DNA of 64,000 nucleotides from JBAZLV01 sp964586075. GTDB taxonomy: Bacteria; Nitrospirota; UBA9217. Shown piece by piece: positions 34,289 through 42,418 of the stretch. The number at the start of each line of letters is the position of its first letter. The first letter of the stretch is position 1. The translations under genes were made by a program, and so were the position numbers. The DNA lies in contig CAZPGZ010000005.1 in the NCBI GenBank assembly GCA_964586075.1, positions 62,001 through 126,000 on the forward strand, read 5' to 3'. Under the pieces are notes generated by a model. It had not been told where the DNA came from, made no database searches, and saw only the letters and a program-made list of their open reading frames with translations.

Positions 34289-35175
34289 AAGAATTGGTTA
34301 TCATCAGCGGCAAGGGAGGAACGGGCAAGACCAGTCTTGCAGCATCCTTTGCTGTCCTGGCCGATGGAGCAATCATTGCTGATTGCGATGTGGATGCGGC
34401 GGATCTGCACCTTGTGCTTTCACCAGAAGTTCTGGAGCGTTACGAGTTTCGCAGTGGGCATGAGGCGATAATTCGGCGAATAGACTGCGTTGGATGTGGT
34501 GTCTGCAGAGAAAATTGCCGATTTGGAGCGGTAATACAAATTCAAGCAGAGTCTCGAAAAAATATGTTCTCGATTGATTCGGTTCTGTGTGAAGGATGTG
34601 GTGTTTGTGTCAGGTTCTGCCCACAGCATGCTATTGATTTTCCTGAACGCTTGTGTGGCGAGTGGATGATATCGGAAACCCGATGTGGTTCCATGGTCCA
34701 TGCACGTTTAGGAATTGCAGCAGAAAATTCTGGAAAACTTGTTTCTACCGTGCGCAAGGAGGCGAGGCGCAAGGCAGAACAGGATGGGAAAAAACTCATA
34801 ATTACCGATGGGCCACCAGGCATCGGTTGTCCGGTCATTGCCTCGTTAACGGGTGCGTCTGTGGTATTGATTGTTACAGAACCGACTGTCTCCGGTATGC
34901 ACGATTTAGAGAGAGTTCTCTCTTTATCAAGACACTTCGGCATTCCTGCTTTGGTTTGCGTAAATAAGTGGGACATTAATCCAGAATTAACCTATAGAAT
35001 TGAAAAAACAGCTGTCAAATCAGGGGCGGAGTGTACAGAGAGGATACCTTACGACAAGACCGTTACCGCTGCACAGCTGAACAAACTCGCTGTTGTTGAA
35101 TTCGAGAACGGAAACAATATAGCAGCTAAAAGAATAAGGGAGGTATGGAAAACGATATGCAGGAAGCTTCAATGA
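34285..35175 (+). CDS. Ferredoxin-inserted MinD/ParA-type ATPase 2
   Basis: 296 aa. Walker A GKGGTGKTS at about 8-16, ferredoxin insert with CVGCGVCRENC and CEGCGVCVRFCP, then the switch motif DGPPGIGCP. A paralogue of the preceding gene with about the same layout; both carry two 4Fe-4S motifs and probably work as a heterodimer, as the Desulfovibrio pair does. The downstream IscU-Mrp gene starts inside or at its stop (ATGA at 35172). Confidence 0.92.
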   Translation: MKELVIISGKGGTGKTSLAASFAVLADGAIIADCDVDAADLHLVLSPEVLERYEFRSGHEAIIRRIDCVGCGVCRENCRFGAVIQIQAESRKNMFSIDSVLCEGCGVCVRFCPQHAIDFPERLCGEWMISETRCGSMVHARLGIAAENSGKLVSTVRKEARRKAEQDGKKLIITDGPPGIGCPVIASLTGASVVLIVTEPTVSGMHDLERVLSLSRHFGIPALVCVNKWDINPELTYRIEKTAVKSGAECTERIPYDKTVTAAQLNKLAVVEFENGNNIAAKRIREVWKTICRKLQ

Positions 35176-36410
35176 ATACACGGATTGTACCAGCTGCATT
35201 TGGACCATTAAAAGGGGCGCATGCCAATGCTCGTATTACCGGACCGTGCGGCGACACTATGGAGTTTTGGCTTAATGTGCAGGGCGGCAAAATATCGGAT
35301 GTTGGATTTACTACCGATGGATGTGAACATTCTATTCTTTGTGGGAGCACGGCTGCCGGTTTGGCAAGAGGAAAAACACTTGAAAATGTTGAGTCGATAA
35401 ATCAATCCATGATTCTGGCCACTGCGGGTAATATACCGGCAGAGTCTGAACATTGCGCCCTTCTTGCAGCAAATACTCTTTTGTCAGCCATTCAACAATA
35501 TCGGGTACGATATAATTTGCCACAAAAAAAATCAACACATGAAGAATGCAAATCATGTAGTGATAACTCGTGTAGTGCTAAAAATGTGCAACCGGGAGAG
35601 CGCCCTGAAGATTTTGAGGTACGCCAGGCGCTTAAAAAAAGACTGTGTCGAATTAGCCATAAGATAATAGTACTGTCAGGAAAAGGCGGTGTCGGAAAAA
35701 GCACCGTGGCGGTAAATCTGGCTACAGCGCTATTCCATACGGGAAAAAGAGTAGGTTTACTCGATGCAGATATGCACGGTCCGAGTATGCCCACTATGCT
35801 GAAAACGGGAAATGTCCCGATAATGACGGATGGGCAGAGTATCTTGCCTGTTCAGATTAACGGTCTTAAGGTTATGTCAACAGGTTTTCTCTCGGAACAG
35901 CGCGACGAAGCGATTATATGGCGAGGACCCATGAAAATGAGCGTCATACGACAGTTTCTTAAGGATGTTGATTGGGGAGAACTTGATTATCTTGTGATCG
36001 ATTCACCCCCCGGAACCGGGGACGAACCGCTTGCGCTTTGCCAATTAATTGACGACGCCGACGGTGCAATTGTCGTAACCACACCACAGGAAGTAGCTGC
36101 AGCCGATGTCAGGAAGTCTGTCAACTTTTGCCGAGTTCTAGACTTGCCCGTTCTGGGAATTATTGAAAATATGAGTGGATTCGTCTGCCCAAAGTGCGGA
36201 GAAGTAACCAACATCTTTAATTCCGGAGGAGGTGAAAAAATAGCCGAAGAATTTCATATTCCCTTTTTGGGGAAAATTCCTGTCGATCCGGCTGTCGGCA
36301 AAGCTTGCGATGAAGGAACTCCCTATCTTCATAAGGGTAACAGGTCGGAAACCGCAAAGGCGTTCGAAAAAGTGATTACCGGAGTACTTGAACAGCTGAA
36401 GACAGCATAG
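35172..36410 (+). CDS. IscU-like scaffold fused to Mrp/NBP35-type Fe-S carrier ATPase
   Basis: 412 aa from ATG 35172 (ATGA overlap; AGGA 7 nt before). ATG 35157 and 35145 are in frame, but 35145 is too close to its GGAGG. Residues about 10-115 match the NifU N-terminal/IscU scaffold with its three Cys: GPCGDTMEF, GCEHSILCGS and EHCALLAANT. A Cys-rich linker (CKSCSDNSC) follows, then the Mrp ATPase with GKGGVGKST, DSPPGTGDEP and the CPKC cluster-binding motif. Scaffold and carrier on one chain suggests cluster assembly and hand-off to the neighbours. In D. vulgaris Mrp is instead fused to a NifX-like domain. Confidence 0.9.
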   Translation: MNTRIVPAAFGPLKGAHANARITGPCGDTMEFWLNVQGGKISDVGFTTDGCEHSILCGSTAAGLARGKTLENVESINQSMILATAGNIPAESEHCALLAANTLLSAIQQYRVRYNLPQKKSTHEECKSCSDNSCSAKNVQPGERPEDFEVRQALKKRLCRISHKIIVLSGKGGVGKSTVAVNLATALFHTGKRVGLLDADMHGPSMPTMLKTGNVPIMTDGQSILPVQINGLKVMSTGFLSEQRDEAIIWRGPMKMSVIRQFLKDVDWGELDYLVIDSPPGTGDEPLALCQLIDDADGAIVVTTPQEVAAADVRKSVNFCRVLDLPVLGIIENMSGFVCPKCGEVTNIFNSGGGEKIAEEFHIPFLGKIPVDPAVGKACDEGTPYLHKGNRSETAKAFEKVITGVLEQLKTA

Positions 36411-36516
36411 CGCCCGATAAAGATATAAAATGACAACGAATACTCAATTTATTAAAAATTAACTTAGGAAGTCAGAATGAATACAGCAAGACGTTATTGC
36501 AACAAAGGAGAATACG

Positions 36517-36855
36517 ATGAAAATTGCTATTCCTATAGCCAATGGGGTTCTTGGAGCACATTTTGGACATTGCGAAAAGTTTGCTTTTATTGACGTTGAT
36601 CCGGTTGCAAAAAAAATGCTAGGGAAACAAGAGGTGGTTCCACCGCCGCATCAGCCTGGGCTCTTACCACCGTGGCTGGCTGATCGTGGTGTGAATATGA
36701 TCATTGCGGGCGGCATGGGGCAGCGGGCGTTAGGATTGTTTGCCCAACAGAATATTTCGGTTATAGTCGGAGCGGCTGCTGCTGCGCCTGAAGAATTAGT
36801 AAATCAGTATCTTGCAGGAACTCTTAAAACAGGTTCAAATGTGTGTGATCATTGA
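36517..36855 (+). CDS. NifX-like protein 4
   Basis: 112 aa, begins MKIAIPIANGVLGAHFGHCEKFAFID, with the HFGHC metal-ligand-like motif, a Pro-rich segment (PPPHQPGLLPPWL) and an AGGMGQRALGLF core. AAAGGAG lies before ATG 36517. It follows the IscU-Mrp gene by about 106 bp, the position where other genomes have the same domain fused to Mrp. Confidence 0.87.
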   Translation: MKIAIPIANGVLGAHFGHCEKFAFIDVDPVAKKMLGKQEVVPPPHQPGLLPPWLADRGVNMIIAGGMGQRALGLFAQQNISVIVGAAAAAPEELVNQYLAGTLKTGSNVCDH

Positions 36856-36921
36856 CGTCAAAGAGAGCAGTAACTTGCGAGAATAATTTCTATGCTATTT
36901 GATGTCTGAATGGAGTTAATC

Positions 36922-37605
36922 TTGGAAGAAAAGGTCATCAACGATAAAAAAATGTTATTTATGACAAAAAATCGTCGGATTCCTGTCGCTGATGAGGGAT
37001 GGATTTTTATCCTGCCTCTCAGCATTGTTACAGCGATCCTTTTTGCAGCTAGCTGGATGGTCATGGGGTGTATTGTGCTCATCCTTACGTGTTTTGTCCT
37101 CTTTTTCTTCAGAGATCCTGAACGGACTATTTCGGAAGGACGTGCCGCAGTACTTTCGCCTGCGGATGGCACAGTGGTTGCAATAAAAGATGTCTATGAA
37201 ACTGATTATCTTCAACAGGATGTAAAACAGATCAGTATTTTCTTGTCCATATTTAATGTTCATGTAAATCGTTCTCCGATAGATGGGGTTGTCGAACTTG
37301 TTAAATACAATCCTGGAAAATTTCATATAGCCTCCTTGGATAAGGCGTCGATTTACAATGAACAGGTTGCCGTTGTTATTGCAGATAGAAAACAGAAAAT
37401 CCTCGTCAAGCAAATTGCCGGTATTATTGCACGTCGCATTGTTTGTTATGCCAAACGAGGTGAAATGCTCAGAAGAGGTGATCGCTACGGAATGATTCGG
37501 TTTGGTTCACGGGTTGATTTATATTTACCGAAAGAGTCGGAAATCAGGGTAAAAGTAGGTGACAAACTCAAGGGAGGTCTGGACAGCATCGGTCTGATAA
37601 AGTAA
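36922..37605 (+). CDS. Phosphatidylserine decarboxylase-like protein
   Basis: About 227 aa from TTG 36922 (GGAG at 36912-36915); ATG 36910 is an in-frame alternative. Two hydrophobic helices lie near residues 25-70, then FFRDPER and the SPADGTVV motif. The catalytic His is in FLSIFNVHVNRSP. The C-terminal RFGSRVDLYLP has the Gly-Ser self-cleavage site that forms the pyruvoyl group. This is the short Psd type without an LGST variant. A phospholipid enzyme is unexpected among metal-cluster proteins, and no pssA is near. Confidence 0.85.
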   Translation: MEEKVINDKKMLFMTKNRRIPVADEGWIFILPLSIVTAILFAASWMVMGCIVLILTCFVLFFFRDPERTISEGRAAVLSPADGTVVAIKDVYETDYLQQDVKQISIFLSIFNVHVNRSPIDGVVELVKYNPGKFHIASLDKASIYNEQVAVVIADRKQKILVKQIAGIIARRIVCYAKRGEMLRRGDRYGMIRFGSRVDLYLPKESEIRVKVGDKLKGGLDSIGLIK

Positions 37606-37634
37606 AAAATCAATTACTTCAATGGGGATGTTAA

Positions 37635-38078
37635 ATGGAAAAAATCGGAATTATTATCTGTGGCCGGTATCAATCGTGCGGAGGAGGCAAATGCTTCCGT
37701 GCCTTGCGTGAACGCGTAGGGGCATTCTCCGCATATCCATCTTCAGTGCCGGTGGATATCATAGGATATGCCCAGTGCGGAGGTTGCCCTGGAGGTAATG
37801 TGGAAAATGTCCCAGCGGAAATGAAAAAAAACGGCGCAACCGTTATTCACCTCGCTACCGGGATGATTGTTGGATATCCACCATGTCCACGTATTCGGCA
37901 ATTCAAAACATTCATTGAAACTGCATATGAAATACCGGTTATTGTGGGGACGCATCCCATTCCGCACAAATACTTTGATGCTCATTCCAAACTGCCGTTC
38001 TGGAGCCAGGCCGGTATGGAGAAAATTGCCGGTTCATTGATGCATGAAGACCGGCGTATAATGGAATCATATAATTAA
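37635..38078 (+). CDS. CGGC-domain protein 1
   Basis: 147 aa. Contains CGRYQSCGGGKCFRALRERVG at the N-terminus and the CGGCPGGNVENVP motif near residue 52, the hallmark of CGGC proteins (predicted metal or redox sensors). The central TGMIVGYPPCPRI segment carries another Cys. Function unknown; co-located with a second CGGC gene and a 4Fe-4S protein. Confidence 0.82.
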   Translation: MEKIGIIICGRYQSCGGGKCFRALRERVGAFSAYPSSVPVDIIGYAQCGGCPGGNVENVPAEMKKNGATVIHLATGMIVGYPPCPRIRQFKTFIETAYEIPVIVGTHPIPHKYFDAHSKLPFWSQAGMEKIAGSLMHEDRRIMESYN

Positions 38079-38244
38079 TATGCTTCTCCTTCAGCAATTA
38101 TTGCAAAATGGAACGCAGTAAGGAGCGCGTAATATTCTCCGTCATGCACGGCGGAGCCGGGATGTAGGACAGAGAAATAATGCAACTCCCGGATTTAAAG
38201 TTTTTGACAACAAAGAAATATGCTGTTCATCAACGGTTTGAAAT

Positions 38245-38260
38245 ATGCCAAATTTGGCAT
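38245..38260. promoter_or_regulatory. 16-bp perfect palindrome upstream of CGGC gene 2
   Basis: ATGCCAAATTTGGCAT, 28 bp before the ATG at 38289 and just before the AT-rich leader and AAAGGAGG. A dimeric regulator site is likely; a TTGACA lies at 38204-38209 but no convincing -10 partner. Confidence 0.55.
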
Positions 38261-38288
38261 CGCGATATAATAAAAGGAGGAAGTTTAG

Positions 38289-38621
38289 ATGAAAAAAGTT
38301 GGTGTAATTCGCTGTCAACAAACGGAAGATATATGCCCTGGCGGCACTGATTTTAAGATTGCAAAACAGGGCGAATTTGCTTTTGAAAAAACAGGTCCGG
38401 TTGAAATTATCGGTTTTCTTTCCTGTGGAGGATGCCCGGGGAAGCGTGCAGTACAGAGAGCCAAACTGATGGTTGAGCGTGGAGCTGAAGCGATTGTTTT
38501 CACTTCTTGTATTTCCAAGGGAGCCCCGATAAGTTTTCCTTGTCCTCATTACGTAAGTATGAGAGACGCTATTATCAAAAAAGTCGGTCAGGAAATCCAA
38601 ATTATAGAATATACGCATTAA
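38289..38621 (+). CDS. CGGC-domain protein 2
   Basis: 110 aa, starting MKKVGVIRCQQTEDICPGGTDF, with CGGCPGKRAVQRAKLMVERGA near residue 44 and a later FTSCISKGAPISFPCPHY. Same family as the protein at 37635 but shorter and with a different first Cys motif. AAAGGAGG precedes the ATG. It likely senses or binds a redox-active metal species; no experimental role is known to me. Confidence 0.82.
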   Translation: MKKVGVIRCQQTEDICPGGTDFKIAKQGEFAFEKTGPVEIIGFLSCGGCPGKRAVQRAKLMVERGAEAIVFTSCISKGAPISFPCPHYVSMRDAIIKKVGQEIQIIEYTH

Positions 38622-38704
38622 TTGCAGACCTTCTTAATATTGTCTTGCTCGGTCGTGTCCAATCAGTGCTCATATTTTACTATTATGAAGTGCGAGAAGA
38701 TACT

Positions 38705-39226
38705 ATGTTGCTCAGCGGATACCGAAAAGAAATATCTCAGTCAGCAACTGACACCCCGTCTCATGAGATGCATTGTATTGCGTATTTAAATGAAGATATT
38801 TGCGAGGTCCTTCCCTACCTCAATGCTGTCTTGGATGGTAATGTTTTTATAAGAGTGCCTCCCTCGGTTACCTTTAAACTTCAGAGGGGATGCATCACCG
38901 TTTATGCGCGAAAGATTGTACTTGACGCCTTCAATGATGAAGCGGTAGTAGATTCCTTCCTTATTTGGATAAAACAGGTAATCAATGAAACATGGGAGAA
39001 GAGAGAAACGCTTATACCGAAATATTATGGCAACGCGAAACCGCATGTTATTGAAATATATGAATTGCTGCCGAAAACCGATTGTTGCAAATGCGGCCTG
39101 GAGACATGTATGCGCTTTGCCTCGCTTGCGGCACGGGGAGCCAAGGACTTCATGGATTGTCCCGAATTGACCCTGGAAGAAGCAATTAAGCTGAAGGATT
39201 ATCTTTGTCGGTTTTATTTCGATTAA
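38705..39226 (+). CDS. 4Fe-4S (CODH/ACS-type) domain protein
   Basis: 173 aa from ATG 38705. The upstream open frame back to 38507 overlaps the CGGC gene and is not used. The C-terminus has the PF04060-type motif DCCKCGLETCMRFAS...DCPE (C-x2-C-x4-C then C), which binds one 4Fe-4S cluster, as in corrinoid iron-sulfur proteins. The N-terminal two thirds, with ILDAFNDEAVVDSFL-like helices, match no family I know. Part of the ORP-like neighbourhood. Confidence 0.75.
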   Translation: MLLSGYRKEISQSATDTPSHEMHCIAYLNEDICEVLPYLNAVLDGNVFIRVPPSVTFKLQRGCITVYARKIVLDAFNDEAVVDSFLIWIKQVINETWEKRETLIPKYYGNAKPHVIEIYELLPKTDCCKCGLETCMRFASLAARGAKDFMDCPELTLEEAIKLKDYLCRFYFD

Positions 39227-39355
39227 ACAATGCTTGACGTAAATCACTAGGTGGTGATCATCGTCGTCTTCGTGGCTTACAGTTTAATTATCTTAGGAGT
39301 TTCTGCTTACACCGTATTTTATAAAAAACCTACATATATTTTCGTTAAAAAAATA

Positions 39356-39384
39356 TTGACAACGCGACACGCTTGGGGTATCAT
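39356..39384 (+). promoter_or_regulatory. Promoter of the DUF134 gene
   Basis: TTGACA at 39356-39361, 17-bp spacer, TATCAT at 39379-39384. Transcription starts near 39391, at the centre of the palindrome that follows. Confidence 0.8.
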
Positions 39385-39406
39385 TCTGTGCATATGCACA
39401 AAATGA
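39381..39406. promoter_or_regulatory. Palindromic operator, copy 2
   Basis: Near-perfect 26-bp inverted repeat with core TGTGCATATGCACA (39387-39400), one mismatched pair, ending TCATT/AATGA. It overlaps the -10 and start site, the usual place for a repressor. The same core is at 29545-29558. Confidence 0.82.
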
Positions 39407-39419
39407 TGAAGGTGGTGTA

Positions 39420-39695
39420 ATGTCTCCTCGATGCAAAAAACCGAGATTCTGCGGATGTCAATTCCGCGGCAAAGCGTTCAAACCTACCGGCATCCCGATG
39501 AGCGAGGTTATGCGGATTACCCTCTCCCGGGATGAACTCGAGTCCTTGAAGCTTTGCGATCTCGATGGACTGACCCAGGAAGAGGCCGGTGTCCGCATGG
39601 GCGTATCAAGAGGGACCGTCCAAAGAATCCTTGCCGCGGCGAGAAAAAAAGTTGCCATGGCCCTGACGCAGGGCGGGGCTATTGTGTTTGAGTAA
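39420..39695 (+). CDS. DUF134 (UPF0251) family HTH regulator
   Basis: 91 aa. Starts MSPRCKKPRFCGCQF, a Cys-containing N-terminal motif (RxKxPRxCxxxP type), then a sigma-70 region-4-like HTH: LESLKLCDLDGLTQEEAGVRMGVSRGTVQRIL. The Cys residues could sense metal or redox state. It is the best candidate to bind the palindrome in its own promoter. The NifX-like gene follows 29 bp later. Confidence 0.88.
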   Translation: MSPRCKKPRFCGCQFRGKAFKPTGIPMSEVMRITLSRDELESLKLCDLDGLTQEEAGVRMGVSRGTVQRILAAARKKVAMALTQGGAIVFE

Positions 39696-39724
39696 TAATA
39701 TTTCATTAAAAAAGGAGATTTAGC

Positions 39725-40105
39725 ATGAAGATTTGTTTTCCGGTACAGAAAGAAGAGGGAATGGACAGCACGGTGTACAATCACTTTGGCTCAGCGCCGG
39801 TGTTTCTGGTTGTCGACACCGACGCGAACACGGTCGATGTAATCAACAACCGCGACCAGCACCATGCGCACGGCATGTGCAGCCCGATGAAGGCGCTCGA
39901 CAACCGGCAGGTGGATGCGATTGTTGTGGGTGGTATCGGTGCAGGCGCGCTGAACGGCTTGAATAGAATGGGGTTGAAAGTATACCGCTCGCAAGCCGAG
40001 ACGGTGCGGCAGAATATTGAGATGTTCCGGAATGGGACCCTTGCCGAGTTGACGCTTTCCCAGTGCTGCGGCGGACACAGCCATGGCGGAGGGTGCGCGC
40101 ATTAA
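39725..40105 (+). CDS. NifX-like protein 5, His/Cys-rich
   Basis: 126 aa (MKICFPVQKEEGMDSTVYNHFGSAPVF...). It has metal-ligand clusters the others lack: DQHHAHGMCSP in the middle and a CCGGHSHGGGCAH tail. Its closest relative in the window is the gene at 29658, with which it shares the DUF134-type operator. A metal-binding or metal-cluster chaperone role is inferred. AAGGAG precedes ATG 39725. Confidence 0.88.
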   Translation: MKICFPVQKEEGMDSTVYNHFGSAPVFLVVDTDANTVDVINNRDQHHAHGMCSPMKALDNRQVDAIVVGGIGAGALNGLNRMGLKVYRSQAETVRQNIEMFRNGTLAELTLSQCCGGHSHGGGCAH

Positions 40106-40120
40106 TTGCGGCATGATAAA

Positions 40121-40957
40121 ATGGACGCTACTGCAACGATTACCGTACTGGTGGATGATAAGGCCGGTGATGGCCTGATAACGGAACACGGATTTTCTCT
40201 TTGGATCGAGATAGGGGGCAATCGCATCCTTTTCGATACCGGCCATGAAAAAGCCCTGGTTCATAACGCGGAAAAACTCGGCATCCGGCTTGAAGATGCC
40301 GATGCGGTTATATTGAGCCACGGCCATTACGACCATTCCGGTGGAATTCCCCATATCCTCAGAAAAAATGCAAAAGCGCATGTTTATGTTCATCCAGGCG
40401 CAGGTATATTACGTTACAGTATTCCATCACCAGACAAGGCCAAAGCAGTCCACATGCCGCAGGAAGCGCAAGCCGCCCTGGCGGGAGTGCCATCAGACCG
40501 GCTGCACGTAACGACGCAGCCGGTGCTTGTCGCGCCGGGCATCGGCCTGACCGGCCCTATTCCGAGAAAAACAGATTTTGAAGACACCGGCGGGCCGTTT
40601 TTCCTGGACCCAGAAGCCCGGACTCGCGACCTTATCGATGACGACCAGGCCCTGTGGATGAAGACCCCCCAAGGGCTCGTCATTATTTCCGGCTGCAGCC
40701 ACTCCGGCATTATTAATACCATTGCCGCTGTCCGTAATGCGTCGGGTGAAACGATTATTGCAGCTATTATCGGCGGTTTGCATCTCAGAAGTTCTTCAGC
40801 GAAGCGTTTGGCGAAAACCAACGCAGTACTGAGAACATTGAATATGAATCTAGTCGTGCCCTGCCACTGCACCGGAGACGCGGCCGTGGAATCGCTGCGC
40901 GCTTCACTCGGGGAACTGGTGAAGCCTGGTCATGCCGGTTTCAGAATCAGCGTGTAA
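40121..40957 (+). CDS. Metallo-beta-lactamase-fold hydrolase
   Basis: 278 aa from ATG 40121 (TTG 40106 also in frame). The metal-binding motif is SHGHYDHSGG at about residue 66; later His ligands are in SGCSHSGIIN and VPCHCTGD. It belongs to the COG1237-type group that includes the archaeal methanopterin-related beta-RFAP-like enzymes. It follows NifX-like protein 5 closely and is often found with it. Substrate unknown. Confidence 0.85.
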   Translation: MDATATITVLVDDKAGDGLITEHGFSLWIEIGGNRILFDTGHEKALVHNAEKLGIRLEDADAVILSHGHYDHSGGIPHILRKNAKAHVYVHPGAGILRYSIPSPDKAKAVHMPQEAQAALAGVPSDRLHVTTQPVLVAPGIGLTGPIPRKTDFEDTGGPFFLDPEARTRDLIDDDQALWMKTPQGLVIISGCSHSGIINTIAAVRNASGETIIAAIIGGLHLRSSSAKRLAKTNAVLRTLNMNLVVPCHCTGDAAVESLRASLGELVKPGHAGFRISV

Positions 40958-40978
40958 CACTTCGCAATCCTGCATTGT

Positions 40979-40998
40979 TTTTAATCAGATGATTAAAA
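40979..40998. repeat. Palindrome TTTTAATCAGATGATTAAAA, copy 1
   Basis: 20 bp, 9-bp arms with a GA centre, 22 bp after the metallo-hydrolase gene. An identical copy with matching flanks (GCATT before, TATATC after) lies at 50332-50351. Confidence 0.7.
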
Positions 40999-41351
40999 TA
41001 TATCCGGGTTTCACATCTAAATCTATGACTCATTACTGCCTAACCATCACTTTCTTTAAAATTCATTATTATAAGAACGTGTCTGCTTAATTAGCGGGAT
41101 TCTGAGGATGCCAAGGAAACTTTTATTTAAACGTTTTTCGTCGGTAAAAACATAATATCGTGAATCTCATATGACAATAAACAATATCGGCTTGCGTGCC
41201 AGACTATGTTAAGCATAGAATTTGTATGAATTGAACAATTGATAGTAATTTTGAATAAACCAATTATTAATTCTCGTGTCTTAAGATACACTAACATCAA
41301 GAATAAGAAAAAGCGCTTATAACTTAGCAACCTGCAAACATTAGAGGTATC
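40999..41351. other. AT-rich intergenic region, no gene seen
   Basis: About 350 bp. The minus-strand frame 41127-41357 looks non-coding. No terminator or RNA gene was recognised. Confidence 0.55.
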
Positions 41352-41615
41352 ATGCATAAAAAACCGGCAATCATTTTCGTAACTCTACTGCTCATGATTG
41401 CACTCACTCCTGCGATCTTTCTACCGACTGATCCGATATCTCGAAAGATTGGTACAGGTAGTGATGCCGATATCCAGTTTTTCACTCCCGTCTATTTCTC
41501 CGATATTTTCGACGCTTTACCATCTTGGATACGGGCAGCTGTTACCTATGAAGTCCTAAACAAGTTACCTCAGAAACTTCCCTCAACCATAAAAAATCGT
41601 GCTCCTCCCGCATAG
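41352..41615 (+). CDS. Small exported hypothetical protein
   Basis: 87 aa. A hydrophobic N-terminus (HKKPAIIFVTLLLMIALTPAIF) suggests a signal or anchor. The rest (DPISRKIGTGSDADIQFFTPVYFSDIFDALPSWIR) matches nothing I recognise. No strong ribosome-binding site, so the call is moderate. Confidence 0.45.
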   Translation: MHKKPAIIFVTLLLMIALTPAIFLPTDPISRKIGTGSDADIQFFTPVYFSDIFDALPSWIRAAVTYEVLNKLPQKLPSTIKNRAPPA

Positions 41616-41821
41616 TACCCCTCAAATGTATTTAAACAATTTATAACTGCGTATTTGAATGCTAAGAAATTCGTCTGTTCTGTGATTGCTACAAACATAA
41701 GAAATCAGAACTGAGATGCTACTAAAGAACTAACGTCTTAATCTGTATTAGAGGAAAGTTGCTATACTCATTGTTAGTGAAAAAGAAAATTCGTAAATAA
41801 TAATCAAAGGAGGACCATTAG

Positions 41822-42367
41822 ATGAAACAGAAACATATAATGTGTTTAGTGATTGCATTAATGGTCGGTCTTGTAAGCCTATGGGGTTGTCCCAAGAAAA
41901 CAGAGGTAACAACATCAGAAGGCCAGAAAGAAATGTCGGCATCATCCGAAGCACAGAAAGCGACAGGATCACAAAATGAACTAACAGCTTCAACGAAAGA
42001 AGTGAAACCACAGGAACGCGTGGCGATGTCGGCAGAAGGTATTAAAGCCATCTATTTTGATTTTGATAAATCTTTTGTTCGAAAAGACGCTGAGCCAGTG
42101 CTGCAAGCGAACGCAGAATGGCTAAAGGCAAACCCTACTGTGAGAATTAGAATTGAAGGCAATTGTGACGAGCGAGGTACGATAGAATACAATCAGGCTT
42201 TAGGGCAAAGACGCGCAAGCAGTGCAAAAAAATATTTAATGGATATGGGGATATCTGCCAGCCGGATCTCGGTGGTCAGTTATGGCAAGGAAAAACCCAG
42301 CTGCACCGAAAGCAATGAAGTGTGTTGGCAGAAAAACAGGAGAGATGATTTTGTAGTGATCAAATGA
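41822..42367 (+). CDS. Peptidoglycan-associated lipoprotein, Pal/OmpA family
   Basis: 181 aa. A lipoprotein signal with lipobox LWGC at Cys 23 and a Ser/Thr/Lys linker precede the OmpA-like domain (about 75-181). The peptidoglycan-binding pattern is clear: FDFDKSFVRKDAEPVLQANAEWL, IEGNCDERGTIEYNQALGQRRA. AAAGGAGG lies before ATG 41822. It would anchor the outer membrane to peptidoglycan. No tolB or tolA is near, so it may be a second Pal. Confidence 0.9.
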   Translation: MKQKHIMCLVIALMVGLVSLWGCPKKTEVTTSEGQKEMSASSEAQKATGSQNELTASTKEVKPQERVAMSAEGIKAIYFDFDKSFVRKDAEPVLQANAEWLKANPTVRIRIEGNCDERGTIEYNQALGQRRASSAKKYLMDMGISASRISVVSYGKEKPSCTESNEVCWQKNRRDDFVVIK

Positions 42368-42379
42368 GAACTTGAAAAC

Positions 42380-42418
42380 GGTTGGGTAGATGGCAGCGGC
42401 GCTGTTTTCTATCCAACC
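42380..42418 (+). terminator. Hairpin after the Pal-like gene
   Basis: GGTTGGGTAGA (42380-42390) can pair with TCTATCCAACC (42408-42418), 11 bp with one G-U. No T-run follows, so termination is uncertain. Confidence 0.35.

Noticed and set aside
38507..38704. N-terminal extension of the 4Fe-4S protein
   Set aside because: Overlaps the CGGC gene out of frame and has no matching family sequence; ATG 38705 fits better.
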